Shown: positions 35,293 through 43,829 of the stretch, one piece after another | Layout of the letters: each line of letters begins with the position of its first letter | Numbering within the stretch: position 1 is the stretch's first letter | Source of the DNA: CAZEHO01 sp964511945 | GTDB taxonomy: Bacteria > Actinomycetota > Acidimicrobiia > Spongiisociales > UBA11373 | Length of the DNA: 64,000 nucleotides | Reading direction: 5' to 3' | Assembly (NCBI GenBank): GCA_964511945.1 | Contig: CAZEHO010000008.1 | Location: 1-64,000, forward strand | Translations under genes and position numbers: made by a program | The notes under the pieces: generated by a model | Seen by the model: only the letters and a program-made list of their open reading frames with translations | Databases searched by the model: none | Told to the model about the DNA's origin: nothing

Positions 35293-36132
35293 GTGGAACT
35301 GCTTCAGCTTCTCGAACGCCCAACTCCTCAGATGTGGTCCGGCTCCGGGCTCCCATGGTCCGATCCGGAGTTCTCCGCTCGCATGTTGCGGGAACACCTC
35401 TCCCAGGAGCACGACCTCGCCAGCCGGCGGACTCACCTCATGGACGCCTACGCGGCCTGGATCCACGACACGGTGCTGGGGTCACGTGCCGGCCGGATCC
35501 TCGACCTCGGGTGCGGACCCGGACTCCTCACCGAACGGCTCGCCCGTTTCGGCCATCACTGTGAGGGCATCGACTTCGCCCCTGCGGCGCTCGAGTACGC
35601 CAGGACGATCGCCGCCGAGCATCGCCTCGACTGCACCTACCGGCTCGAGAATGTGATCGACGCCGATTTCGGATCGGATCGCGACCTGGTGTCGTTCATC
35701 TTTGGAGACCTCGACACGATGCCGGAGGCTGATGCCGCTCGAGTGCTCCGCCGGGCCTTCGAGTCCCTGGCACCCAGCGGCCGCATGCTCCTGGAAGTGC
35801 ACACACCGGCGGCGGTCGAAGGGGTAGGCACCGGTCCCGCTTCATGGTCGGTGCAGGAGCACGGGCTCTTCTCCGACCACCCCCATCTCCTGCTCTCGGA
35901 TGCGGCCTGGTACCCGGAGAGAGGAGCCGCCAGTCGCTTCACCGTCGTCCACCTCGCAACCGGAGATCTCGACGAGCACGTGGTGACCACCCGGGCCCTG
36001 GGGGACCCCGGCTACGACGCCCTCATCGAGTCGGTCGGCGGCACCGTTGTGGATCGGTTCGGCGATCTCTCCGGGCATGATCGGGGGCCCGACGACGACT
36101 TCGTGGTGATCCTGGCGGGCCGCTCGAATTGA
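35293..36132 (+). CDS. SAM-dependent methyltransferase
   Basis: 279 residues from a GTG at 35293. This start keeps the conserved N-terminal ELLQLLERPTPQMW segment typical of this group; an ATG at 35332 would lose it. Class I fold with motif I ILDLGCGPGLL, the acidic residue in GIDFAP, and LGDLD-type later motif. The substrate is unknown. No clear ribosome site is present, and the heptamer arrays lie just upstream. Confidence 0.82.
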   Translation: MELLQLLERPTPQMWSGSGLPWSDPEFSARMLREHLSQEHDLASRRTHLMDAYAAWIHDTVLGSRAGRILDLGCGPGLLTERLARFGHHCEGIDFAPAALEYARTIAAEHRLDCTYRLENVIDADFGSDRDLVSFIFGDLDTMPEADAARVLRRAFESLAPSGRMLLEVHTPAAVEGVGTGPASWSVQEHGLFSDHPHLLLSDAAWYPERGAASRFTVVHLATGDLDEHVVTTRALGDPGYDALIESVGGTVVDRFGDLSGHDRGPDDDFVVILAGRSN

Positions 36133-36209
36133 GGTGTGTCCGGCTCCGGCCGGGCCCGGCGATACAATCCGCGCCCCTGCCGGGACCCGGCGTCCACGTG
36201 GAGGATCGG

Positions 36210-37547
36210 ATGCGCAACTCGAAGCGGTATGCCGGGATCGTCGCCCTGGTGCTGCTCCTGGCAACGGCCTGCAACGGTGGCACCGACGACCCGGGGGCCG
36301 GAGCCACCTCGACGGTGCCCACTTCAGTCGACCCTCCGGCAACCACCTCCCCGGCGACGACGACCTCGACGGTGGGCACGACCTCGACGACGACCACGGT
36401 GGTTCAAGCACCAGTTGTGGTTCCAATCCTCGTCTGGACGGACCAGCCCTCGGCGGCCGTCGTCACTGAAGCTGCGGCGAAATTCACCGCCGACACCGGC
36501 ATCCCCATCGACGTCGCGGCCATGGATCTGCAGTCGATCCGGACGGAGGTCGAGACCGGGTCGGCGACGCCGGACATCTTCCTCGGCGAGCACACCTGGG
36601 CCGACGGGCTTCTGGCTGAAGGACTGATCTCGCCTACCGACATGGGCACCGTCGATGACGCGTTCCTCGCTTTCGCGCTCGATGCGTTCACACGTGACTC
36701 CGGCCTCCTCGCCGTCCCGGCCGGCATCGAGATGCCGGTGCTGTACCGCAACACCGATCTTGCTCCGGATCTCCCATCGGACGCCGCCGCGATGCTGGCT
36801 GCCTGCACCGCAGTCGAGGATGAGGTGAGTGGATGCCTCGGCTTCCCCACGGATGATCCGGCTGCGGGGTACGCATTCCTGATGGCCTTCGGCGGCTACG
36901 CCGTCGGATTCGACGCCGGCACCCAAATCGATGACGTCGGGTTCCACAAGGAAGAGGCCATCGCGGGGGCTGATTGGATGGATGAGCAGGTCACGTCCGG
37001 TCTCATCGACCCTGAACTCGTGGGCGTCGAAGCCGCCGACCTGTTCAGGGAGGGACAGCTTCCGTTCCTCTGGGTCCGGCCGTCCGACGCCGGGGAGATG
37101 CCGGAATCGGTTCCTCTCGCCGTCTCACCATTCCCACCCGTCGACGGGGAGGCCCCCATCCCCCTGATCGATGTCCTTGGGTACTTCATGAGCTCGACGG
37201 CCGCACAACCGGCTCCGGCTCTCACCTTTCTCGTCGAGTATCTCGCGGATCCCGAACCACTCCTGGAGTGGGCCGCCGCAACCGGGCTCGCACCCGTTCG
37301 CCTCGGGGCTCTGGCTGAGCTCGTGGACACCAACCCGACCGCCCAAGGGTTCGGGCTCCCGCTCGAAGCGGTGCCGAGCTTCCACCTGAGACCCACAGGC
37401 CCTCACGGCGAATCGGTTCTCGGCGTGATCGAGTGGGCAATCGAGTTCGTCCTGCAGCAAAGCTACGACAACGCCATGCCCGATTCTGCGGCCGTGCTGA
37501 ATGAGGCTGCGGACCGCGTCCGACAGCTCGCCGGCACCGACGTCTGA
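36210..37547 (+). CDS. Sugar-type ABC solute-binding lipoprotein (orphan)
   Basis: 445 residues. A lipobox LATAC is followed by a Thr-rich linker and a binding fold of the MalE/UgpB type (WTDQPSAAVVTEAAAKFTADTGI, DIFLGEHTW, GIEMPVLYRN). GGAGG lies 5 nt before the ATG and a TACAAT box lies near 36160. No permease or ATPase gene is close, so it is an orphan binding protein and the ligand is only guessed to be a sugar or oligosaccharide. A strong TTCG-loop terminator follows. Confidence 0.85.
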   Translation: MRNSKRYAGIVALVLLLATACNGGTDDPGAGATSTVPTSVDPPATTSPATTTSTVGTTSTTTTVVQAPVVVPILVWTDQPSAAVVTEAAAKFTADTGIPIDVAAMDLQSIRTEVETGSATPDIFLGEHTWADGLLAEGLISPTDMGTVDDAFLAFALDAFTRDSGLLAVPAGIEMPVLYRNTDLAPDLPSDAAAMLAACTAVEDEVSGCLGFPTDDPAAGYAFLMAFGGYAVGFDAGTQIDDVGFHKEEAIAGADWMDEQVTSGLIDPELVGVEAADLFREGQLPFLWVRPSDAGEMPESVPLAVSPFPPVDGEAPIPLIDVLGYFMSSTAAQPAPALTFLVEYLADPEPLLEWAAATGLAPVRLGALAELVDTNPTAQGFGLPLEAVPSFHLRPTGPHGESVLGVIEWAIEFVLQQSYDNAMPDSAAVLNEAADRVRQLAGTDV

Positions 37548-37578
37548 GCGATCGGCGAGGGAGCCGGCCCGAACGGGA

Positions 37579-37604
37579 AGCAGCGGCCCTTCGGGGCCGC
37601 TGCT
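37579..37604 (+). terminator. Terminator after the solute-binding protein gene
   Basis: An 11-bp perfect stem (AGCAGCGGCCC with GGGCCGCTGCT) closed by a TTCG tetraloop, about 32 bp after the stop. Confidence 0.8.
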
Positions 37605-37637
37605 TCGCGCTGGGCGGAGGAGATCTGTCGATGGGGA

Positions 37638-37660
37638 GGGGAGCCCTTCGGGCTCGTCCC
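37638..37660 (-). terminator. Terminator for the secreted helical protein gene
   Basis: A GAGCCC/GGGCTC stem with TTC loop and partial GC extension, 28 bp beyond the stop at 37689 on the minus strand. Confidence 0.5.
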
Positions 37661-37688
37661 CAGAGCCGTTCGGGTTCAGGCTTGATCT

Positions 37689-38303
37689 CTAGATGTTCGC
37701 CCCAGCGTCCTGGGGAGCCTCGCCGCTGCCAAGTCCGCCGGGCCCGCGCTGTCCGCCGAAGCCGCGCCGACCTTCGGGCCGCTCGAGTTCACCGTCGACC
37801 ATCTGATTGATCCTCTCGGTGATCTCCGCGAGCTTCTCGGCCTTCTCGGTCTCGTCGATCTTGCCGTCGGCAACAGCCTCATCGAGACGGGTCTCGGCCT
37901 CGCCGACCAGGAAGTCGACCAGTTCGGTCCGGCTGGTGCCGTTCGCTTCTGCAATCTCGGCGAGGGTCTGGCCCTCTTCGTGAGCAGCCTTCAGATCGTC
38001 GGTCGTGATCCCGAGGAAGTCGGCCACCGACTCCGGCCCAACGCCGTGATGCCCGCGTGATCCACCGTGACCGGGTCCGCCGCCGCGGATGCCGATGCCT
38101 TCTGCGAGCACGTCCGCCACCGCCTGGGCCTGGGTCTCGGAGATCGTGCCGCCTTCGACGAGTGGCCCGAGCCGCTCCATGATGCGGGTCGTCGGGGTAT
38201 CGCCGTCTGCGTTCTCGTCGGCGGTCTGGGCCAGGGCGATCCCTGAGGTGACCATGGCGGCCACGACCAGGACCAGGAACCCGACCTTGAGTGTTTGTCG
38301 CAT
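37689..38303 (-). CDS. Secreted helical protein
   Basis: 204 residues. A Sec signal peptide (hydrophobic 8-24, cleavage after ALA) is followed by a helical region with ADFLGITTDDLKAAHEEG, then TLAEIAEANG and a Lys/Glu-rich stretch, a pattern seen in many secreted actinobacterial proteins of unknown role. The tail is Gly/Arg-rich. AAGGAGG lies 7 nt before the ATG, which rules out the longer open frame that would read into the repeat array upstream. Function unknown. Confidence 0.78.
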   Translation of the reverse strand: MRQTLKVGFLVLVVAAMVTSGIALAQTADENADGDTPTTRIMERLGPLVEGGTISETQAQAVADVLAEGIGIRGGGPGHGGSRGHHGVGPESVADFLGITTDDLKAAHEEGQTLAEIAEANGTSRTELVDFLVGEAETRLDEAVADGKIDETEKAEKLAEITERINQMVDGELERPEGRRGFGGQRGPGGLGSGEAPQDAGANI

Positions 38304-38451
38304 TGCGCTGCCTCCTTGATGTCTCGCAACGTTCACCATCACGATCGGAGGCGCCTGTAAGAGAGGTGTAAGGGGCGGTGAGACCTTCAGAACGGGTTTG
38401 ATGAGAGAAGGATGAGGGGAACCCTTCGGGCAAAGCCCTCCGGGTTCCTTA

Positions 38452-38790
38452 GGAGTTGCTTCCCAACTCCACGGGCCACAAGGGGAACCCTCCGGGTTCC
38501 TTAGGANNNNNNNNNNNNNNNNNNNNNNNNNNNNNNNNNNNNNNNNNNNNNNNNNNNNNNNNNNNNNNNNNNNNNNNNNNNNNNNNNNNNNNNNNNNNNN
38601 NNNNNNGGAGTTGCTTCCCAACTCCACGGGCCACAAGGGGAACCCTCCGGGTTCCTTGGGAGTTGCTTCCCAACTCCACGGGCCACAAGGGGAACCCTCC
38701 GGGTTCCTTAGGAGTTGCTTCCCAACTCCACGGGCCACAAGGGGAACCCTCCGGGTTCCTTGGGAGTTGCTTCCCAACTCCACGGGCCAC
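38452..38790. repeat. 52-bp tandem repeat array, two hairpins per unit
   Basis: Unit starts at 38452, 38504, then (after the gap) 38607, 38659, 38711 and 38763; the last copy is partial. Each 52-bp unit contains GGAGTTG/CAACTCC and GGAACCC/GGGTTCC hairpins. The last base alternates A and G in copies that can be read, hinting at a 104-bp dimer. A diverged partial copy precedes it at about 38416-38451. Copy number is unknown because of the N run. Confidence 0.95.
38507..38606. other. Assembly gap of exactly 100 N
   Basis: A scaffolding gap inside the 52-bp array, so the array may be much longer. Confidence 0.99.
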
Positions 38791-38831
38791 GGGCGACGGG
38801 CCCCGCCTGCACCGCTCGTTGCTCGTCGCTA
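38782..38831. repeat. Heptamer arrays abutting the lnt stop codon
   Basis: ACGGGCC, ACGGGCG, ACGGGCC at 38782-38802, then ACCGCTC, GTTGCTC, GTCGCTA at 38811-38831. The last three bases are the reverse complement of the lnt stop codon TAG, so the second array runs into the gene end. Confidence 0.75.
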
Positions 38832-40328
38832 TCTGCGGCGTTCGGGTCTGATCTTGAAGCCGCGCTGGGGAGAGAACATCCCGGCGATTGCAATGACCCC
38901 GGCCATGATCGCTGCCAGTTGCAGCCAGTCGCCGGTCACCGCGTACAGGGTCCGGCGGCTCTTCTGGAACTGGACGGTGCCGTAGAGGATGGTCTCGTCG
39001 AAGAGTTCTGTGGCTTCGGACAGCGTCCCGTTGGCATTGATGTAGGTGGAACGGCCGGTGACCGCGCCGTGGACGACATCGACGCCGAGCGCCACCGCAG
39101 TTATCCGCACCATTCCGATGAGCTGATCGGACGCGGGGCCCCGGCCGTACGACCCCTCGTTCGTGGCCACGACGATCAGTTGGGCACCGGCTTTCACCTC
39201 ACTGCGCATGTAGCGAGCGAAGGCGCCCTCGAAGGAGATCACCGAGCCCAGCATGCCGCTGCCGTCCTCTGCCGTGATCTCGAACACCACCGGGCCGGTG
39301 CCCGGAGTCAGGTCACGAGGAACCTGCTCCAACTGGGGAATGAACTCGAAAACCTCGCGCAGTGGCACGTACTCCCCGAAGGGGACCGGGTGTCGCTTCA
39401 GGTACTCCCCGATGATTCGCCCCTCCGGCGAGAACAGGACGTTGTAGTTCTCCCAGCGTCCGGGATCTCCGGACCGTGATCCGCCGGCCAGCAGGTACGA
39501 CCCGATGCGCACCGCCTCCCCGGCCATCTCGGAAGCAACCTGCGGGTTGTACGTCGGATTGAACGACCCGCCGAACGAATCCTCGGGCCACACGACCAGA
39601 TCGACACTGTCGCGCTCGATCAGCGTCGTCAGTGCCAGATGGTTCTCATAGATCTGCTGCTTCTCGTTCGGACAGTGGACCCGGGGACACGGGGAGTTGC
39701 CCTGCACGATCGCGACCCGGACCTCGGGCCCGCCCGCATCCGGCGTAAAGAACGCCCCGAAGATGGTGAGGACGAGGATGACAACGGACACCACCTCGAG
39801 GGGGCGCCGATCCTTCTCCTCCTCGGTCATGAGTACCAGTGAGGCGGCGAACGCAATCACGAGCACGCTCCACCCGGTAACACCTATCCACTGCGCAGCA
39901 CTCCTGGTGCCGGACAGCGTCCCGATCGGATACCCGGCGCCACCCCAGGGGAATCCACCGAAGGGGAATCGGGACTTAACCAACTCCCAGAGTGCCCATC
40001 CGCCGACGGCGACGAACCACCATCTCATCGGCGACCACTCGCGAACCCCGTACATCACGAGCGCATACGCCGTGGAGTACAGCGCCATCACGATGACGAG
40101 CGGGAAGAACGCCACCGCACCGAGGATGAAGATCCACCACAACATCCCGCCGAAGAAGGCGAAGCCGAACAGGAAGCCGACCCAGCCGGCCTCCCGAGCG
40201 CTGCGGACGCGCCGCAACCCCCAAAGGAACGGAACCGGCGCGATGAAGACGAGGAACCCGAGGTTGAGTGGCGGGAACGACGCCCACATCAACGCCGCCG
40301 AGAGGATCGTGGCCAGCACCAACGGCAT
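38829..40328 (-). CDS. lnt: Apolipoprotein N-acyltransferase, active-site Cys replaced by Ser
   Basis: 499 residues from the ATG at 40328 (GTG at 40337 is also open). Six or more membrane helices surround a nitrilase-type domain. The triad of Lnt is Glu-Lys-Cys; here Glu249 lies in VVWPEDS and Lys311 in EYLKRHPVPFGEYVPLR, but the nucleophile position reads VISFEG with Ser365 instead of ICYE. The enzyme normally adds the third acyl chain to lipoproteins after Lgt and LspA. Ser may weaken or change activity, or the protein may have another role. TACGCT 9 nt upstream suggests a leaderless start. Confidence 0.88.
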   Translation of the reverse strand: MPLVLATILSAALMWASFPPLNLGFLVFIAPVPFLWGLRRVRSAREAGWVGFLFGFAFFGGMLWWIFILGAVAFFPLVIVMALYSTAYALVMYGVREWSPMRWWFVAVGGWALWELVKSRFPFGGFPWGGAGYPIGTLSGTRSAAQWIGVTGWSVLVIAFAASLVLMTEEEKDRRPLEVVSVVILVLTIFGAFFTPDAGGPEVRVAIVQGNSPCPRVHCPNEKQQIYENHLALTTLIERDSVDLVVWPEDSFGGSFNPTYNPQVASEMAGEAVRIGSYLLAGGSRSGDPGRWENYNVLFSPEGRIIGEYLKRHPVPFGEYVPLREVFEFIPQLEQVPRDLTPGTGPVVFEITAEDGSGMLGSVISFEGAFARYMRSEVKAGAQLIVVATNEGSYGRGPASDQLIGMVRITAVALGVDVVHGAVTGRSTYINANGTLSEATELFDETILYGTVQFQKSRRTLYAVTGDWLQLAAIMAGVIAIAGMFSPQRGFKIRPERRR

Positions 40329-40337
40329 TGAGCGCAC

Positions 40338-40343
40338 AGCGTA
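40338..40343 (-). promoter_or_regulatory. Leaderless -10 box for lnt
   Basis: TACGCT on the minus strand, 9 nt before the ATG at 40328. Confidence 0.35.
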
Positions 40344-40410
40344 GTGGCGGGGGATTCCTCCTCCCCGCTGTGTGGGGAAGGGTTCTACCTACGCGAGTAG
40401 CGGAGTTGCC

Positions 40411-40416
40411 TACCCT
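40411..40416 (+). promoter_or_regulatory. Leaderless -10 box for the IMPase gene
   Basis: TACCCT, 7 nt before the ATG at 40424; no ribosome site. Confidence 0.5.
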
Positions 40417-40423
40417 GCCCGGC

Positions 40424-41218
40424 ATGAACGATCTCGAACTTGCCACCACCGCAGCGCGCGCCGGAGCCGAGGTCCTGCTCCACTGGTTCCGCAGGATCGG
40501 GGCCCCGGAATTCAAGGGAGCCGTCGATCCGGTCACTGAGGCCGACCGCGAGTCAGAAGCGGTGATCGTGAACCTGATCCGGACCCACCGCCCGGATGAT
40601 GGCTTGATCGCCGAGGAGGGGAGTGCGGCGGACGCAATCTCCGGCCGGCGCTGGGTCATCGATCCACTCGACGGCACGGTGAATTTCGTCCACGGGATCC
40701 CACACTCGGCGGTGTCGATCGCGCTCGAGGACGACGACGGTGGGCTGGTCGGGGTCGTCATCGATCCGTTCCGCTCAGAGGAGTTCATTGCTACCCGCGC
40801 CGGTGGAGCCACCCTCAACGGGGACCCGATCCGAGTGTCGGGACGCACCCGGATGATCGAGTCGATGTTTGCGACCGGGTTCGCCTACGACCGCCAGGAG
40901 CGAGGCAAGAGCTACACCGACATCGTTGCCGCCGTTCTCGGGCGGGCTCAGGGAGTCCGCCGTCTCGGAACGGCCGCCATCGATTTCGCCTGGGTGGCCT
41001 GCGGGCGCTACGAGGGCCATTGGGAGTTCGGGCTCAAGGCGTGGGACCTGGCAGCCGGAGCACTGCTCATCGAAGAAGCCGGGGGCCGGCTGACCGACAG
41101 TTACGGCGACACGGCCCGTCCCGAGGACGTCATAGCGACCAACGGTGGGGTGCACGAGGAGTTGCGAGCAATCGTGGCGGCCCACCGGCCGGAGCATTTC
41201 GAACGAGCTCGGAGCTGA
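40424..41218 (+). CDS. Inositol monophosphatase family protein
   Basis: 264 residues. The metal and phosphate-binding blocks are intact: DPVTEADRESE, GLIAEEG, WVIDPLDGTVNFVHG and KAWDLAAGALLIEEAGG. The family removes phosphate from inositol 1-phosphate, histidinol phosphate, fructose 1,6-bisphosphate or PAP; the exact substrate cannot be told. The start has a leaderless-type promoter. Degenerate heptamers begin 4 nt after its stop codon. Confidence 0.92.
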   Translation: MNDLELATTAARAGAEVLLHWFRRIGAPEFKGAVDPVTEADRESEAVIVNLIRTHRPDDGLIAEEGSAADAISGRRWVIDPLDGTVNFVHGIPHSAVSIALEDDDGGLVGVVIDPFRSEEFIATRAGGATLNGDPIRVSGRTRMIESMFATGFAYDRQERGKSYTDIVAAVLGRAQGVRRLGTAAIDFAWVACGRYEGHWEFGLKAWDLAAGALLIEEAGGRLTDSYGDTARPEDVIATNGGVHEELRAIVAAHRPEHFERARS

Positions 41219-41222
41219 AACT

Positions 41223-41264
41223 CCGAGCTCGATGTCGGATCTCAGAGATCAGATTCCGGATTTC
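41223..41264. repeat. Degenerate heptamer array (NGATNTC-like)
   Basis: CCGAGCT, CGATGTC, GGATCTC, AGAGATC, AGATTCC, GGATTTC in frame, starting just after the IMPase stop. Confidence 0.5.
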
Positions 41265-41381
41265 TGGGCCGGTGTTCCTTCCTCCGCCAGCCGCCGCTCG
41301 ATGGCGCGTACCAAGGAAGTGACCAGCTTGGAGACTGCGACCAATCGGTGACGGCTCGGCGTGATGCTCTCTCGATCTGCC
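41265..41381. other. Spacer between two heptamer arrays
   Basis: About 117 bp with no open frame worth reporting, between the degenerate and the perfect array. It may be the remnant interior of an element like the one at 13.1-13.8 kb, but I see no four-helix-bundle match. Confidence 0.3.
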
Positions 41382-41437
41382 ACCTCTGACCTCTGACCTC
41401 TGACCTCTGACCTCTGACCTCTGACCTCTGACCTCTG
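41382..41437. repeat. Perfect heptamer array (ACCTCTG), 8 copies
   Basis: Eight perfect copies followed by a partial unit ACCTA whose CTA is the reverse complement of the NUDIX gene stop codon (41440-41442). Confidence 0.95.
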
Positions 41438-41439
41438 AC

Positions 41440-41991
41440 CTACAGAATGCCCCTACCCCGCAACACCTCATACGCCCGATATATCGCCACGATCGACATC
41501 GCGTCCGTGATCGTGCCGGAGCGCACCATCTCGTAAGCCTCAGCGAACGGGACCACCTTGAGTTCGAGCTGCTCGGTCGGATCGGGATCCGCATCTCCCG
41601 GGGTGAGGTCTTCGGCAAGGAAGAGGTGGGCGATCTCATCGGTAAAGCAGTTCGACGTCTGCATGCCCCCAAGAGGCGTCAGCCTGGCGGCCCGGAGCCC
41701 GGTCTCCTCGCGGAGCTCCCGCAGCGCCCCATCCTCGAGTGTCTCGTCGGCGCGGCCGCCGCCTTCAGGAACCTCCCAGGTGTACTCACCGACCGCATAC
41801 CGGAACTGTCCGACCAGGTAGGTGTTCAGGTCTCCGTCCAGTGGAACCACCCCGATCGCCGGAGCGGCTTCGACCACTCCGTAGATCCCCGGATCGCCGC
41901 GTGGTGTGGTGACTTCGTCGTGACGGACCCGGATCCACGCGTTCTCATACACCACCTTCGAGGCGTGGCGGGTCCAGGGTCCGGTCGACAT
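41440..41991 (-). CDS. NUDIX hydrolase (ADP-ribose pyrophosphatase-like)
   Basis: 183 residues. The Nudix box is complete (GGGRADETLEDGAL followed by RELREETGL). The preceding VVPLDG and VGQFRYAVGEYTWEVPEGG match ADP-ribose or nucleoside-diphosphate-sugar pyrophosphatases. It likely cleans up nucleotide sugars. TACCCT 8 nt before the ATG suggests a leaderless mRNA. The gene ends inside a heptamer array. Confidence 0.92.
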   Translation of the reverse strand: MSTGPWTRHASKVVYENAWIRVRHDEVTTPRGDPGIYGVVEAAPAIGVVPLDGDLNTYLVGQFRYAVGEYTWEVPEGGGRADETLEDGALRELREETGLRAARLTPLGGMQTSNCFTDEIAHLFLAEDLTPGDADPDPTEQLELKVVPFAEAYEMVRSGTITDAMSIVAIYRAYEVLRGRGIL

Positions 41992-41999
41992 GGGGCGGA

Positions 42000-42005
42000 A
42001 GGGTA
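42000..42005 (-). promoter_or_regulatory. Leaderless -10 box for the NUDIX gene
   Basis: TACCCT on the minus strand, 8 nt before the ATG at 41991. Confidence 0.45.
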
Positions 42006-42050
42006 CCCGCCGTCCCTAGCCTGAGGGACAACGGCGGAGGAGAGGCCGGC

Positions 42051-43628
42051 ATGCGGAAGCTTCTGCTGGCAGATTCGGTTCGGGATGCGGGGCAGGTCCT
42101 CGGCAACGCGCTGCTCATCGAGGACGACCGGATCGTCGCCGTCGGCGATGCCGACACCCTGCTCTCCCGTGACGTTGCCGAGATCGATTACTCCGGCGGC
42201 GTCGTGGTCCCGGGGCTCTGTGATGCCCACTTCCATCCGATCGGATACGCCGCAGTCCTGACACGGCCGTCGCTGAAGAGTGCTGCCAACTTCACGGAAC
42301 TGGCCGAGATCGTCCGTGACGCGCTCGACGGGATCCCGGCCGGGCGGCCGCTGACCGGGCTCCGCCTCGACGACGAGACCCTCGCCGAGGGCCGCCTGCC
42401 GACACGCGATGACCTCGATGCCGTAGCCCCGGACCATCCGGTCCTCCTCATCCGGTACTGCGGACATGTCGCATCGGCGAACAGTGCGGCACTCCACGCC
42501 GCCGGGGTCGATCCGTCGACACCCGATCCGCCGGGTGGTGCCTTCGACCGCAACGGGCACGGCCGCCCCACCGGGGTCGTCCGGGAGACCGCCGTCGGTG
42601 TCGTCGCTCGAGCAGTCGACGCGCTGGCGCCACCACTGCCGGCCGAAGACGTTGCCGCTGCGATGACGGCCGCGGCAGCGCTCGGACTCACCGCAGGGGG
42701 AGCCATCGTTGCCCGGGGAGCGTCTATGTGGGGGGCGGGCGGTGACGAACTGGAGATCCTTTGCAGCGCTGCGGGCGACCTCCCGTTCGACCTCGCCGTG
42801 TTCGTCGCCGCAGCCGATCCGGCCGACTTGCAGCGGTCGGCAGATCGCATCCGCGCTGCGGGCGGCAAGCTCCGGTTCGGCGGGGTCAAGATGTTCTCCG
42901 ATGGAAGCCTCGGCGGCCACACCGCGGCAATGCACGATGCGTTCTCGGATGCCCCCGACCGACTCGGAACCGATCGGTTCGACCCCGCCTGGGCGTTCTC
43001 GATGGCCCGAGCGGCCCTCGATCTCGACGGCCGGGTGGCGATCCATGCGATCGGTGACGCCGCCAACTCGGGTGTGCTCGATCTGATGGAGCAGCTCGTC
43101 GACGATGGCGCCGACGTCACCCGGCTCAGAGTGGAGCACGCATCGGTGCTGACGGCCGGCGACATCGATCGATTCGGCCGCCTTGGAGTGACCGCCGTGG
43201 TCCAGCCGGCATTCCTGGCGAGCGAGTACAAGTGGCTGGAACGGAGGGTGGGACCGGAGAGAATCGGACGCACCTATGCCTTCCGATCGCTGCTGGAAGC
43301 GGGCGCCCCCCTTGCCGGCAGCTCCGACTCGCCGGTGGAACCCCTCGACCCGCTCGCCGGCATGGCTGCGGCGCGCGATCGCTGCAGTGTGGTCCCGGCG
43401 CAGGGATTGGAGCCGGGAGACACCCTGCGGCTCTTCAGTTCCTGGGCGGCTCGGGCGATCGGGTCCTCCGCGTCACTGGAGCCGGGGGCGTACGCCAACC
43501 TCACGATCCTGGACCGGGACCCGGTGGCCGCCTCCCCGGGCGAACTCCGCAGCGCTCGGGTCCGGGCAACCTGGATCGGCGGGGAGCCCGTGGCGGTACC
43601 GGGCGGGATCCGAACCTGGAACGACTGA
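42051..43628 (+). CDS. YtcJ-like metal-dependent amidohydrolase
   Basis: 525 residues, the amidohydrolase_3 (YtcJ) group. DAHFHP is the first metal motif, followed by KMFSDGSLGGHTAAM (Lys ligand), AIHAIGDAANSGVLD, RVEHASVL and GSDSPVEPLDPL with the late Asp. Members hydrolyse N-acyl or exoenzyme-type amides; the physiological substrate is unknown. GGAGGAG precedes the ATG. A short hairpin follows the stop. Confidence 0.9.
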   Translation: MRKLLLADSVRDAGQVLGNALLIEDDRIVAVGDADTLLSRDVAEIDYSGGVVVPGLCDAHFHPIGYAAVLTRPSLKSAANFTELAEIVRDALDGIPAGRPLTGLRLDDETLAEGRLPTRDDLDAVAPDHPVLLIRYCGHVASANSAALHAAGVDPSTPDPPGGAFDRNGHGRPTGVVRETAVGVVARAVDALAPPLPAEDVAAAMTAAAALGLTAGGAIVARGASMWGAGGDELEILCSAAGDLPFDLAVFVAAADPADLQRSADRIRAAGGKLRFGGVKMFSDGSLGGHTAAMHDAFSDAPDRLGTDRFDPAWAFSMARAALDLDGRVAIHAIGDAANSGVLDLMEQLVDDGADVTRLRVEHASVLTAGDIDRFGRLGVTAVVQPAFLASEYKWLERRVGPERIGRTYAFRSLLEAGAPLAGSSDSPVEPLDPLAGMAAARDRCSVVPAQGLEPGDTLRLFSSWAARAIGSSASLEPGAYANLTILDRDPVAASPGELRSARVRATWIGGEPVAVPGGIRTWND

Positions 43629-43634
43629 GCGCCG

Positions 43635-43651
43635 CCTAGTGCCGCACTAGG
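43635..43651 (+). terminator. Short hairpin after the amidohydrolase gene
   Basis: CCTAGTG and CACTAGG form a perfect 7-bp stem with a CCG loop, 7 bp after the stop. It overlaps the end of a small minus-strand frame. Confidence 0.45.
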
Positions 43652-43815
43652 AGTCTGGCGAGTAATGCCGATGTGGCGTGCCCGCCGGGCACGTTGATCG
43701 GCGGCCAGGCGCGCCAATCGCAAGGACGCAGGTTCCGCCACTCCTCGTGCAGGAATGGTGGGACCGAGGACACAGCGAGTGGTGATGACTGGTCCTCGAG
43801 ATGCGCGACATGCAT
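43636..43815 (-). CDS. Possible 59-residue protein
   Basis: A short open frame containing HEEWRNLRPCDWRAWPP and ending in SALLARLLVRH. GC3 is somewhat lower than in neighbours but the composition is protein-like. AGGAG lies 13 nt before the ATG, and the small zinc-ribbon gene ends 14 bp upstream on the same strand, so a two-gene unit is possible. No family recognised; it may be spurious. Confidence 0.3.
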   Translation of the reverse strand: MHVAHLEDQSSPLAVSSVPPFLHEEWRNLRPCDWRAWPPINVPGGHATSALLARLLVRH

Positions 43816-43829
43816 TGCTCAGCGGGCTC

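Noticed and set aside
38452..38790. CRISPR array
   Set aside because: The 52-bp units are contiguous with no variable spacers and no cas gene is near.
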